Source: 58-81 sp012729145
GTDB taxonomy: Bacteria; Synergistota; Synergistia; Synergistales; Thermovirgaceae
NCBI GenBank assembly: GCA_040770625.1
Contig: JAXGIW010000002.1
Location: 322,939-386,938 of the forward strand
Direction of reading: 5' to 3'
Length of the DNA stretch: 64,000 bases
A model generated the notes under the pieces. That model ran no database searches. It worked only from the letters and a program-made list of their open reading frames with translations, and was not told the DNA's origin. Every line of letters starts with the position of its first letter. Position 1 is the first letter of the stretch. The position numbers and the translations under genes were made by a program. Below, piece after piece: positions 17,274 through 25,516 of the stretch.

Positions 17274-17361
17274 AAAAGCATAAGCCTGTTCACGATCGAT
17301 GGCCGGATGAAGAAGGGAGGTGAAAGCGGCCAGGACGACAGCAGGAAGGACCAGGCAAGGA

Positions 17362-17376
17362 GTCCCTTTAAGGGAC
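17362..17376. promoter_or_regulatory. 15-base palindrome upstream of second YfcC gene
   Basis: GTCCCTTTAAGGGAC is a perfect palindrome around one central base, 34 bases before the YfcC start. It could be a regulator-binding site or a very short hairpin; nothing else in the 137-base gap stands out. Confidence 0.4.
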
Positions 17377-17410
17377 CGGGATGATCCTTTTCGTTTCGAA
17401 GGGAGGTTAC

Positions 17411-18829
17411 ATGATGTCGGTTGAAACAGGTAGTGAGAGGAAAAAGCGCTTCAAGGTCCCTCATACTTACGTCATCCTGTTCTCGGTTGTCATCCTCGCA
17501 ACGATAATGACCTACGTTCTCCCGGCAGGCGTCTATGATCGCTACAAGGACGAGAGGACCGGAAGAACGCTGGTCGATGCCACCTCCTATCACCACGTCG
17601 AAAGGACCCCAGTAAGCGTCTTCAAGATGTTCGAATCACTTCCCAAGGGAATGAAAGAGACCGCTGAGATCATCTTCTTCATCTTCATCTGCGGCGGCGC
17701 CTTCTCCATCATCCAGGCTACAGGGGCGATCGACGGGGCCATAGGGAAAGCGGTCCTCGGGTTGAAGGGCAAGGAGAAGCTTATGATCCCTATCACGATG
17801 CTTATCTTCTCCATAGGTGGAGCCACTTACGGCATGGCTGAGGAGGTCATCGTCTTCATCCCGATCGGGGTCGCCCTGGCGAGAGCCGTCGGTTACGACG
17901 ACGTCGTCGGGGTGGCCATGATGTCAACCGGTGCCGCCGTGGGATTCTCGGGTGGAACCCTGAACCCCTTCACTGTAGGGGTGGCCCAGAGCATCGCCGA
18001 ACTTCCCCTGTTCTCCGGGCTCGGGCTGCGTTTCGTCGGCCACGTGGTTCTCTACGTCATAGCCTGCTGGTACGTCATGCGCTATGCGGCGAAGGTCAAG
18101 GCCGACCCTTCCCAGAGCATTGTCTACGACCTGATGGAGGCTGACCCTGAGCGCCACACAGTTTCGCCCGATCTCCCCTTTACCGGCACCCACAAACTGG
18201 TCATGCTGGTAATTGTGGCCAGCTTCGCCTACATGATCTGGGGAGTTATCGAGAAAGGCTTCTACATCATGGAGCTCTCCACGGTCTTCATGGCAATGGG
18301 TATCCTGGCGGGTCTATTCGGACGCCTGGCACCGAGCAGGATAGCCTCGTCTTTTGTAGAGGGTGCCAAGACCATTGCCTTCGGTGCGCTGGTGGTGGGT
18401 ATCGCACGTGCCATCCTGGTGGTCATGTCCCAGGGGCAGATCGTGGACACGGTCATCAACGCCCTGGCGTCATGGGTAGCCATGCTCCCCGGTGCGTTGA
18501 CCGCTGTGGGCATGTTCCTCGTTCAGGTGGTTATCAACTTCTTCATACCCTCGGGCAGCGGACAGGCGGCTACGACCATGCCTATCATGACGCCCCTTGC
18601 GGACCTTGTGGAGATATCCAGGCAGACCGCGGTTCTGGCTTACCAGTACGGCGACGGTTTCACAAACCAGATAATCCCCACTTCGGCGGCTTTGATGGGC
18701 GTCCTCGGCATGGCCAGGATGCCCTACGAACGCTGGTTCAAGTTCATATGGCCACTCATGGTATTCTGGATCGTAGCAGGATCGGCAATGGTGTTCATAG
18801 CGGCGGTGATCAATTACGGGCCTTTCTAA
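17411..18829 (+). CDS. YfcC-family membrane carrier (paralogue of 14529 gene)
   Basis: 472 residues, strongly similar along its whole length to the YfcC protein at 14529 (for example FKVPHTYVILF, GFSGGTLNPFTVGVAQSIAE, FFIPSGSGQAATTMPIMTPL). Start placed at ATG 17411 with GGGAGG four bases upstream; an upstream in-frame ATG at 17381 lacks a ribosome site. The two paralogues probably arose by duplication and took on different peptide or amino-acid substrates. It is followed by another M20 hydrolase. Confidence 0.9.
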   Translation: MMSVETGSERKKRFKVPHTYVILFSVVILATIMTYVLPAGVYDRYKDERTGRTLVDATSYHHVERTPVSVFKMFESLPKGMKETAEIIFFIFICGGAFSIIQATGAIDGAIGKAVLGLKGKEKLMIPITMLIFSIGGATYGMAEEVIVFIPIGVALARAVGYDDVVGVAMMSTGAAVGFSGGTLNPFTVGVAQSIAELPLFSGLGLRFVGHVVLYVIACWYVMRYAAKVKADPSQSIVYDLMEADPERHTVSPDLPFTGTHKLVMLVIVASFAYMIWGVIEKGFYIMELSTVFMAMGILAGLFGRLAPSRIASSFVEGAKTIAFGALVVGIARAILVVMSQGQIVDTVINALASWVAMLPGALTAVGMFLVQVVINFFIPSGSGQAATTMPIMTPLADLVEISRQTAVLAYQYGDGFTNQIIPTSAALMGVLGMARMPYERWFKFIWPLMVFWIVAGSAMVFIAAVINYGPF

Positions 18830-18841
18830 GGGGGTGCCCGG

Positions 18842-18868
18842 GCGGGGAGGGGCTGAGCCCCTCCCCGC
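18842..18868 (+). promoter_or_regulatory. GC-rich hairpin between YfcC and M20 genes
   Basis: Near-perfect 11-bp stem GCGGGGAGGGG/CCCCTCCCCGC with a five-base loop directly after the YfcC stop and 24 bases before the next start. No T run, so partial termination or message processing is more likely than full termination. Confidence 0.55.
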
Positions 18869-18892
18869 ACCACAGGGAATGAGGTGTTTGTG

Positions 18893-20098
18893 ATGAACAG
18901 GTCTTTAACGAAGATAATATCGACAGTCTCTTCCGGCGAGATCGCGGAGCTAACCGCCCGTTTCATCCGGATCCCCAGCCACTGGGATGTACCCACCAGG
19001 GAGGAAGAGATGGTGGAGGCCGTGGCCTCCTTTCTTTCAGAGGAAAAGATCCCTTTCACTCTCCAGCATGTGGGAGGTACAAGGAACAATATAATCGCCA
19101 CCATCAAGGGCGAAGGAGGAGGGAAGAGCCTTGCCCTTTCAGGTCATCTCGACACAGTCCCTCCCTACAACATGGAGGTCGAGCCCTTCGCAGCGGAGAT
19201 CTCCGACGGGAAGATCTTCGGGCGCGGGGCCGTGGATATGAAGGGTCCCGTGGCCGCAATGCTGATGACCCTGGCGGCATACAGGAGGGCTGAAGTGCCA
19301 CTGAAGGGTGATCTGGTCTTTGCCGGGGTTCTTGCAGAGGAGACCAACAGCGACGGAAGCGAGACGCTTATCAGGTCGGGCTTCAGGACCGACGGCGCAA
19401 TTGTAGGGGAGCCCTCCGACAGGGAGTACGCCATAGGCCACAGGGGCCTGGAGTGGATAGAGGTGGAATTTTTCGGGAAGACCGCCCACGGCGGTGTCCC
19501 CCAGGACGGGATCAACGCCATAGTTCATGCAGCAAGGTTCATAGGCCAGGTCCAGGAGAAGATCGTTCCGAAGCTGGCCCTCAGGGGCCACCCCCACATG
19601 GGGCCTTCGGTAATGAACTTCGGGCGCATTGAGGGGGGGACACAGCCGAGCACTGTGGCCGATCACTGTTTGGTAAGGATGGACAGGAGGTACATATCGT
19701 CGGAATCTCTCGATGAGGTGATAGCCGAATACCAGGGGATCCTGGACGAGCTTTCAAGGGAGGATCCTACTTTCAGGGCGGAACTAAAACTCATGGACAT
19801 AGGGACCATGGCGCACTTCCATCACGTTCCCCTGGAGACCTCTCCCGATGATCCCATAGTGAAGGCCGTTGTTGACTCCATACGGGATGTTAGCCGCATA
19901 GAACCCAAAATGACTACCAGGAGAGGCTGGACCGATGCGGCGATCTTTGGTCACTACGGCAAGATACCCACTGTTGTCTTCGGCCCCGGTAGCCTTTCGA
20001 GATCCCACAGCAAGGCGGAATTCATAACCGTCGATGAACTGGAGGAAGGTTTCAGGACCTATGTGTCAATAGCCGCCCGTTTCTGCGGGCTGGCATAA
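18893..20098 (+). CDS. M20-family ArgE/DapE-type deacylase/peptidase
   Basis: About 401 residues. Pattern of the ArgE/DapE/CPG2 branch: SGHLDTVPP (first zinc-ligand His plus Asp), GRGAVDMKGPVAAML (bridging Asp), AEETNSDGSE (catalytic Glu and Glu ligand), and GPGSLSRSHSKAE near the C-terminus (last His ligand). Resembles the YgeY-type branch. Likely removes an acyl group or cleaves a peptide. ATG 18893 is preferred with GAGG 8 bases upstream; a GTG at 18884 is possible. Confidence 0.9.
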   Translation: MNRSLTKIISTVSSGEIAELTARFIRIPSHWDVPTREEEMVEAVASFLSEEKIPFTLQHVGGTRNNIIATIKGEGGGKSLALSGHLDTVPPYNMEVEPFAAEISDGKIFGRGAVDMKGPVAAMLMTLAAYRRAEVPLKGDLVFAGVLAEETNSDGSETLIRSGFRTDGAIVGEPSDREYAIGHRGLEWIEVEFFGKTAHGGVPQDGINAIVHAARFIGQVQEKIVPKLALRGHPHMGPSVMNFGRIEGGTQPSTVADHCLVRMDRRYISSESLDEVIAEYQGILDELSREDPTFRAELKLMDIGTMAHFHHVPLETSPDDPIVKAVVDSIRDVSRIEPKMTTRRGWTDAAIFGHYGKIPTVVFGPGSLSRSHSKAEFITVDELEEGFRTYVSIAARFCGLA

Positions 20099-20113
20099 AA
20101 GAGGTGAGCGGTA

Positions 20114-21448
20114 ATGGATATCGTAGTCAGGAACGGAACCGTCATCGATCCGGTCTCCCTGAACGAGACAAGGGCCGATGTCGGTATCAGGAACGGCATC
20201 TTCGCCTTCGTAGGAGAGGGTGCCCCGAAAGGCAGCCTTGAGCTTGACGCGTCGGGATCACTGGTGCTGCCTGGATTGATCGACACCCACATGCACTTCG
20301 AGCATCGCGTGGGCGACCCTTACACGGTACTAAGGTCTCTCCTTCTTCAGGGAGTCACCACGGCTTTCGCGGGGCACTGCGGAGAGGGCGTAATGATGAA
20401 AGAATACAAGGAGTGGTTCAGCCAGAACCCGGTCCTGAACATGGGGTTCATGACAGGGGCCAGCACTCTCAGAAGGGCCGTGGGTGCCGAAGACAGGTAT
20501 TCTCCGGCGAACTCCGGGCAGATATCGATAATGGAAGGGCTTCTGGAGGAGAACCTGCGGGAGGGGGCAAGAGGGCTCTCCTTCGGGCTTGAATATGCCC
20601 CCGGGACCTCATGGGAGGAGCTATCGCGTCTGGCCAGGGTGGTCTCCCGTTTCAGTCATAGACTTATCTCCATTCACATAAGGAGCGACGGCCACCAGAG
20701 CCCCGCGGCAGTGGCCGAAGCCATCAATGTTGCCAGAGAGAGCGGGGTAAGGGTCCAGATATCCCACCTGGGGAGCATGACTGCCTTCGGCCACTCCGGT
20801 GAAGCCCTGGATATGATCGAAAAAGCGAGAGGCGAAGGGGTGGATGTGACCTTCGACGTTTACCCCTACTATGCCTTTGCTGCCCGGATAGGGTCGGCTG
20901 TATACGACCCAGGTTTCGAAGAGCGCCTGGGGAAGGGTCTTGAGAGCCTGGAGGTGTCGACGGGCAAGTACAAGGGAGTTCCCCTGACTCCGGAGGTCTT
21001 TGCCAGGGCCCGGGAAGAGGACCCCGACGCATACGTGATCGCCCATGTGATGAACCCCCGGGAGGTCGACATGTGCCTTCTTCATCCGGACAGCGCCATT
21101 GCATCCGACGCTGTTCTAAGGGGCGACGAAGGTCATCCGAGGGCTGCAGGCACTTTCCCCATGGGGATAGGAATACTCAGGAATGCAGGGCTTTCGTGGC
21201 CAGAGGCCGTAAGGCACGCCACTTCGAGGCCGGCGGAGATGATGTGGCACAAGGGGGGAAGGATCGTCGAAGGTGCCAACGCCGAACTGGTCGTGATCGA
21301 CCCCGACTCCTACGAGGACAGGGGCAGGTTCGGGGCACCCCTGGTTGCACCAGGAGGAGTAAAATGGGTTATCCTCAACGGTGACGTTGCCGTCGAGGAA
21401 GGTGAAATTGTCGGTTCTCCCAACGGCCAGATCCTTCTGGCAGAATGA
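20114..21448 (+). CDS. D-aminoacylase / N-acyl-D-amino-acid deacylase-like amidohydrolase
   Basis: 444 residues, amidohydrolase superfamily. The HxH metal motif is in LIDTHMHFEH; further ligands are suggested by the SIHIRSDG and VQISHLGS histidines and the aspartate in AIASDAVLRG. The SFGLEYAPG segment matches the D-aminoacylase branch. It would release D-amino acids or related molecules from N-acylated forms. Fifteen bases after the M20 stop and fifteen before the next M20 gene, so co-transcribed. Confidence 0.85.
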   Translation: MDIVVRNGTVIDPVSLNETRADVGIRNGIFAFVGEGAPKGSLELDASGSLVLPGLIDTHMHFEHRVGDPYTVLRSLLLQGVTTAFAGHCGEGVMMKEYKEWFSQNPVLNMGFMTGASTLRRAVGAEDRYSPANSGQISIMEGLLEENLREGARGLSFGLEYAPGTSWEELSRLARVVSRFSHRLISIHIRSDGHQSPAAVAEAINVARESGVRVQISHLGSMTAFGHSGEALDMIEKARGEGVDVTFDVYPYYAFAARIGSAVYDPGFEERLGKGLESLEVSTGKYKGVPLTPEVFARAREEDPDAYVIAHVMNPREVDMCLLHPDSAIASDAVLRGDEGHPRAAGTFPMGIGILRNAGLSWPEAVRHATSRPAEMMWHKGGRIVEGANAELVVIDPDSYEDRGRFGAPLVAPGGVKWVILNGDVAVEEGEIVGSPNGQILLAE

Positions 21449-21462
21449 GGGGGTGAGTTGAT

Positions 21463-22659
21463 ATGGTTGATGCAAGTGAACTCTGGAAGGAAGTAGAGGA
21501 AGAGATAGAACGTTTTTCGAAGCATGCGATAGATCTCAGTGACTGGCTTGCGAAGAACCCGGAGGTCTCCGAGCAGGAGTTCGAGGCCTGCAGAAAACAT
21601 ACGACCTTCCTTGAGAGTGCGGGTTACACCGTAGAGACGCCCTTCATGGATATCGAGACCTCCTTCTTTTCCAGGAAAGGTGATCCTGCAGGTCCGAAGG
21701 TCTGTCTCATGTTCGAGTACGACGCCCTTCCCGGCGTCGGTCACGGATGCGGTCACAACGTATCCGGTGCCATGTCGGGTCTTGCGGCCGTGGGCCTGGG
21801 CAGGGTTATGGACAGGATCAAGGGGGAACTGGTCCTGGTGGGGACCCCGGCCGAGGAGACCAACGGCTCCAAGGTGGTACTGGCTGAAAAAGGGATCTTC
21901 GACGGCATGGACCTTGCAATGATGATCCATAGCAGCGACATCTTCACCTATGCCGGTTACCGAAGCCTGGCCATGGACGCTATAGAGTTCCGCTTCACCG
22001 GAAAGCCCGCTCACGCGGCCGGGGAACCCTGGGCCGGGAGGAATGCCCTCAACGGGGTGCAGCTGCTCTTCCATGCCATAGACATGCTCCGGCAGCATAT
22101 TATCCCCGAAGCCAGGATCCACGGGATCATATCCGAGGGGGGTCTCGCCCCCAACATAGTCCCGGAGCACGCCGGTGCCAGGTTCTACTTCCGGGCTCCC
22201 AAGAGGCCCATCCTCGACCAGATTGTCTCAAGGATCTACAACTGTGCCCTAGGTGCAGCCCAGGCGACGGAGACGGAGGTGACCTGGAGGAACTTCGAGT
22301 ACAGCTTCGATGACATGCTCAAGAACGACGCCGGTGAAAAGTTTGTGGAGGATGTACTGAAGGATCTCGGTGTGCCGATCGTTCCGTCCCTCGGGACCAA
22401 GGGGTCTTCTGATGTGGGTAACGTATCCTACCGGTGCCCGGCACTTCAGCCCAAACTGAGCATAGTCAACGAGGAAATGGCCTCCCACACCCACGAATTC
22501 GCTGAGGCGACCCTTTCCGACAGCGCCCATGAAGCCCTGGTGACGGGTGCCAAGGTGATGGCGAGGACGGCACTGGCAGTGTTCCTCGATGACGACCTCC
22601 GCAGGAGGATCCGTGAAGATTTTGAGAAGGAGAAACAGGAAGCGCAGCACTATCACTGA
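21463..22659 (+). CDS. M20-family amidohydrolase, AbgB/aminobenzoyl-glutamate hydrolase-like
   Basis: 398 residues. FEYDALPGVGHGCGHNVSGAM holds the first metal site, GTPAEETNGSK the catalytic glutamate, and IHSSD/ASHTHEFAE the other ligands. The dimerisation domain has GKPAHAAGEPWAGRNALNG. The arrangement matches the AbgB/PM20D2-like branch that cleaves aminoacyl conjugates or dipeptides. Last gene of the hydrolase block; a strong hairpin follows. Confidence 0.9.
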   Translation: MVDASELWKEVEEEIERFSKHAIDLSDWLAKNPEVSEQEFEACRKHTTFLESAGYTVETPFMDIETSFFSRKGDPAGPKVCLMFEYDALPGVGHGCGHNVSGAMSGLAAVGLGRVMDRIKGELVLVGTPAEETNGSKVVLAEKGIFDGMDLAMMIHSSDIFTYAGYRSLAMDAIEFRFTGKPAHAAGEPWAGRNALNGVQLLFHAIDMLRQHIIPEARIHGIISEGGLAPNIVPEHAGARFYFRAPKRPILDQIVSRIYNCALGAAQATETEVTWRNFEYSFDDMLKNDAGEKFVEDVLKDLGVPIVPSLGTKGSSDVGNVSYRCPALQPKLSIVNEEMASHTHEFAEATLSDSAHEALVTGAKVMARTALAVFLDDDLRRRIREDFEKEKQEAQHYH

Positions 22660-22684
22660 TCCCGAACCTGTTAATAAAAGACTT

Positions 22685-22714
22685 CCGGGCCCCGGTCGAA
22701 TGACCGGGGCCCGG
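22685..22714 (+). terminator. strong hairpin closing the hydrolase block
   Basis: Perfect 13-bp stem (CCGGGCCCCGGTC and complement) with a GAAT loop, 25 bases past the M20 stop and 22 bases before the tag start. There is no T run, so termination efficiency is uncertain. Confidence 0.6.
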
Positions 22715-22736
22715 TCTCGACAGGGAGGTCCCAAAC

Positions 22737-23357
22737 ATGTTTCGTTGCCCATGGTCAGAGTCGCACCAGCTTCTTATGGACTACCACGACAAAGAGTGGG
22801 GGGTGCCGACCCATGATGACCGGGTCCACTTCGAGTTCCTGGTCCTTGAGTCCTTTCAGGCAGGGCTCAGCTGGCTGACGGTACTTAAGAAAAGAGAGAA
22901 CTTCCGAAGGGCCTTCGAGGACTTCGACCCTGTCAGGATCGCCAGGTACAGGGATAGCGACCTTGAAAGGCTCCTTTGCGATGAAGGCATCATCAGGAAC
23001 AGGCAGAAGATCCTCGCCGCTGTCAGGAATGCCCGTGCCTTCCTCGACCTGGCGGAACGAGAGGGTTCATTCTCAACCTGGCTATGGGATTTCGCTGACG
23101 GCAGACCCATTGTCGGAGGTTGGGATACCCAGGAACAGATACCCGCCAGAACCCCCTTGTCGCAACATGTAAGCAGGGAGCTCAAGTCAAGGGGGTTCGG
23201 CTTCATGGGACCCGTGGTGGTCTACTCCCACATGCAGGCGGTCGGACTGGTAAATGACCATCTCCGGGACTGCTTCCGCTACGCCGAACTTTCCTCCCGA
23301 AGGACTTGGTCCTCCTCTACTGAGAGGTCGTCCACTCCTGCGAGAGACTCTACGTGA
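22737..23357 (+). CDS. tag: DNA-3-methyladenine glycosylase I
   Basis: 206 residues. Begins with the hallmark FRCPWSESHQLLMDYHDKEWGVP, contains FEFLVLESFQAGLSWLTVLKKRENFRRAF (catalytic-site region) and SRELKSRGFGFMGPVVVYSHMQAVGLVNDH. It removes 3-methyladenine from alkylated DNA. The family normally ends soon after the DHLxxCFR motif; here about 22 Ser/Arg/Thr-rich residues follow, encoded in the region antisense to the metallopeptidase gene, so the last 79 bases overlap a convergent gene. Confidence 0.95.
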   Translation: MFRCPWSESHQLLMDYHDKEWGVPTHDDRVHFEFLVLESFQAGLSWLTVLKKRENFRRAFEDFDPVRIARYRDSDLERLLCDEGIIRNRQKILAAVRNARAFLDLAEREGSFSTWLWDFADGRPIVGGWDTQEQIPARTPLSQHVSRELKSRGFGFMGPVVVYSHMQAVGLVNDHLRDCFRYAELSSRRTWSSSTERSSTPARDST

Positions 23358-23635
23358 TGTCTGAGTTCGTGTATCATTGTCTCCCTGATCTCTTCGTTCC
23401 ACTCTTCAAAGGGAGCACTCCCGAGCATTTCCCGGAAGGACCCGTAGTAGAGGATGATGAGGTTTCCCAGTCCAGGATCTTCCAGGTACTCCCCCATGAT
23501 GACGTAGTCGCCGTCCTCCCGGATCGAGGGTTCGACTATTATTCCTCCGTTCAGACGACTGAAAAGTTCGGTCGGCAGCGATCCGGCTATCTCTTCGGCG
23601 TTGTGTCTGAATTGTTTAAGGCTCATGAGCGGCAT
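23279..23635 (-). CDS. zincin-like metallopeptidase family protein (PF06262 type)
   Basis: 118 residues with a zinc-protease motif HELRHH (H89-H94) in the second half, preceded by ILYYGSFREM; this matches the small metallopeptidase (zincin_1/DUF1025) family. Function in the cell is not established. Start ATG 23635 with GGGAGG upstream. Its 3' end runs into the 3' end of tag on the other strand. Confidence 0.88.
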   Translation of the reverse strand: MPLMSLKQFRHNAEEIAGSLPTELFSRLNGGIIVEPSIREDGDYVIMGEYLEDPGLGNLIILYYGSFREMLGSAPFEEWNEEIRETMIHELRHHVESLAGVDDLSVEEDQVLREESSA

Positions 23636-23776
23636 CTAAGGACCTCCCAATTAGAATTTCTCCCTGCCATAATTTTGCAGCTGACTGGCGGGGCGTGACA
23701 AGTGTATTATGTATGTGAAAAATTGTGCTAAAATAACATTTGGTAAATATCATTCCTACAGGGAGGTAGGTTTTTA

Positions 23777-24988
23777 ATGAAATTCTCCAAGAGGATAACC
23801 TCGATGCAATCTTCGCCGATCCGCAGGCTTGTCCCCTATGCCGAGGCTGCAAAGGCGGAGGGCAAAAAGGTTTACCACCTCAACATCGGCCAGCCCGACA
23901 TAGTAACCCCGCCTGGTTTCCTGGAGTCCATCAAGAAATTTGCCGGGGACGTGATCGCCTATTCGGCATCCCACGGCAGTTACGAGCTCATTGATGCCAT
24001 GATAGACTACTACAAGGGTTTCGATATTAACCTGGAGAGAAAGAACCTTATCGTCACCAACGGTGGCAGCGAGGCTCTGTCCTTTGCCCTCATGGCCACC
24101 TGTGACCCCGGTGACGAGGTTCTTGTCCCCGAACCCTTCTACGCCAACTACAACGCCTTTGCCTCCTCGGTCAACGTAAAGCTGGTCCCCATTACCACCA
24201 GGGCAAGGGAGGGTTTCCACCTGCCTCCCAAGGCGGAGATACTGAAGAAGATCACCCCCCTTACAAGGGCCATTCTCTTCTCCAACCCTGGTAACCCCAC
24301 GGGAGTCATCTACACCAGGGAAGAGATGGAGATGATCGCCGACATAGCCCTTGAGAAGGATATCTACGTCATTGCCGACGAGGTCTACAGGGAGTTCGTC
24401 TACGACGGTCTCAAATACACCAGCTTCGGCAACATCAAGAGGCTCGAGGACAGGGTCATCATCGTCGACTCCATCTCCAAGCGCTACAGCGCCTGCGGGG
24501 CCAGGATAGGTTGCATCCTCTCCAGGAACGAAGAGCTCATGGCCCAGACCATGAAGCTTGCCCAGGGGAGGCTCTGCGTACCAACCCTGGAGCAGGTGGG
24601 CGCCGTGGCACTCTACAAGACCCCCAAGTCCTATCTTGAGGAGGTCAACAAGGAGTACCAGGCGCGAAGGGACATCCTCATCTCCAAGGTCAGGGAGATG
24701 CCCGGAGTTATCTGTGAAGAGCCCAAAGGTGCCTTTTACGTGGTGGCCAAGCTCCCCGTCGACGATGCCGAAAAGTTCGTCATCTGGATGCTGAAGGACT
24801 TTCACGTCGACAACGAGACAGTCATGATGGCCCCGGCCGAGGGCTTTTACGCTACGCCCGGCCTCGGAAGGGATGAGGCCCGGCTAGCATACGTCCTCAA
24901 GAAGGAGGACCTGTCCAGGGCCATGGACATCCTCAAGGCCGGCCTCGAGGCTTACCCGGGAAGGATCAAGTCCGCTTCCAACTTCTAG
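23777..24988 (+). CDS. PLP-dependent class I/II aminotransferase
   Basis: 403 residues. NPGNPTG at 170-176, D201 in VIADEVYREF, PLP lysine K235 in DSISKRYSACGARIG. Looks like the aspartate/branched aminotransferase group; substrate not assignable. GGGAGG lies nine bases before the ATG. The 141-base gap to the divergent metallopeptidase gene is AT-rich and presumably holds both promoters. A terminator follows. Confidence 0.92.
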   Translation: MKFSKRITSMQSSPIRRLVPYAEAAKAEGKKVYHLNIGQPDIVTPPGFLESIKKFAGDVIAYSASHGSYELIDAMIDYYKGFDINLERKNLIVTNGGSEALSFALMATCDPGDEVLVPEPFYANYNAFASSVNVKLVPITTRAREGFHLPPKAEILKKITPLTRAILFSNPGNPTGVIYTREEMEMIADIALEKDIYVIADEVYREFVYDGLKYTSFGNIKRLEDRVIIVDSISKRYSACGARIGCILSRNEELMAQTMKLAQGRLCVPTLEQVGAVALYKTPKSYLEEVNKEYQARRDILISKVREMPGVICEEPKGAFYVVAKLPVDDAEKFVIWMLKDFHVDNETVMMAPAEGFYATPGLGRDEARLAYVLKKEDLSRAMDILKAGLEAYPGRIKSASNF

Positions 24989-25017
24989 CTTTAGTGAACC
25001 GGTCAGAAGAACGCTTT

Positions 25018-25045
25018 AGCCGCCCCTTCCAGGGGCGGCTTTTTC
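25018..25045 (+). terminator. rho-independent terminator
   Basis: Stem AGCCGCCCC/GGGGCGGCT around TTCCA, followed by TTTTC. Ends the aminotransferase transcript. Confidence 0.92.
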
Positions 25046-25091
25046 TTGACCTTGAACGGCTGGTCTGGTAACATTTCGTTGTTTGGCCAAA
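25046..25091 (+). promoter_or_regulatory. promoter and operator-like palindrome of arsR-acr3
   Basis: TTGACC (25046-25051), 17-base spacer, TAACAT (25069-25074). The palindrome TTTGGCCAAA (25082-25091) falls at the expected transcript start, a usual position for an ArsR-type operator. The ribosome site AAAGGAG follows. Confidence 0.7.
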
Positions 25092-25111
25092 TGAGCAAAG
25101 GAGAAACGGCG

Positions 25112-25516
25112 ATGGATGCTCTTCTGAACTTCATCAAGGCACTGGCGGATATTCAGAGGGTAAGGATCATCTATGCCCTGTCGGAAGGGGAACTGTGCCT
25201 CTGCAGTCTCCAGGAAATACTCGAGCTGTCCCCTTCGACTGTCTCAAGGCATGTATCGGTTTTAAAACAGGCCGGCCTGGTAGTATCCCGTAGGGAAGGC
25301 AAATGGCGGTATTTCAGACTTGCCCCCGGACTGGAGAAAACACCGGGGGGTGATCTTGTCAAATGGCTTGTCAGAAACCTTGAGGACGATCACAAAGCCG
25401 GGATCCAGGCTGAAAAGGTAGCCCTCTTGAGGGAACAGCAGAATGAAAGATGCGCTCCCTGCAGTGACGGACTGAAAAAGAGACAGAAGAGGAATGGAAG
25501 GGGACAGGTTGGATGA
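25112..25516 (+). CDS. arsR: ArsR-family arsenite-responsive repressor
   Basis: 134 residues, winged helix. The metalloid-binding helix has the classic ELCLCSL motif (C29, C31) followed by LSPSTVSRHVSVLKQAGLV as recognition helix. A CAPC pair lies near the C-terminus and could add ligands. Start ATG 25112 with AAAGGAG upstream; longer in-frame starts overlap the promoter. Its stop overlaps the acr3 start by four bases (ATGA), so the two are coupled. Confidence 0.93.
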   Translation: MDALLNFIKALADIQRVRIIYALSEGELCLCSLQEILELSPSTVSRHVSVLKQAGLVVSRREGKWRYFRLAPGLEKTPGGDLVKWLVRNLEDDHKAGIQAEKVALLREQQNERCAPCSDGLKKRQKRNGRGQVG

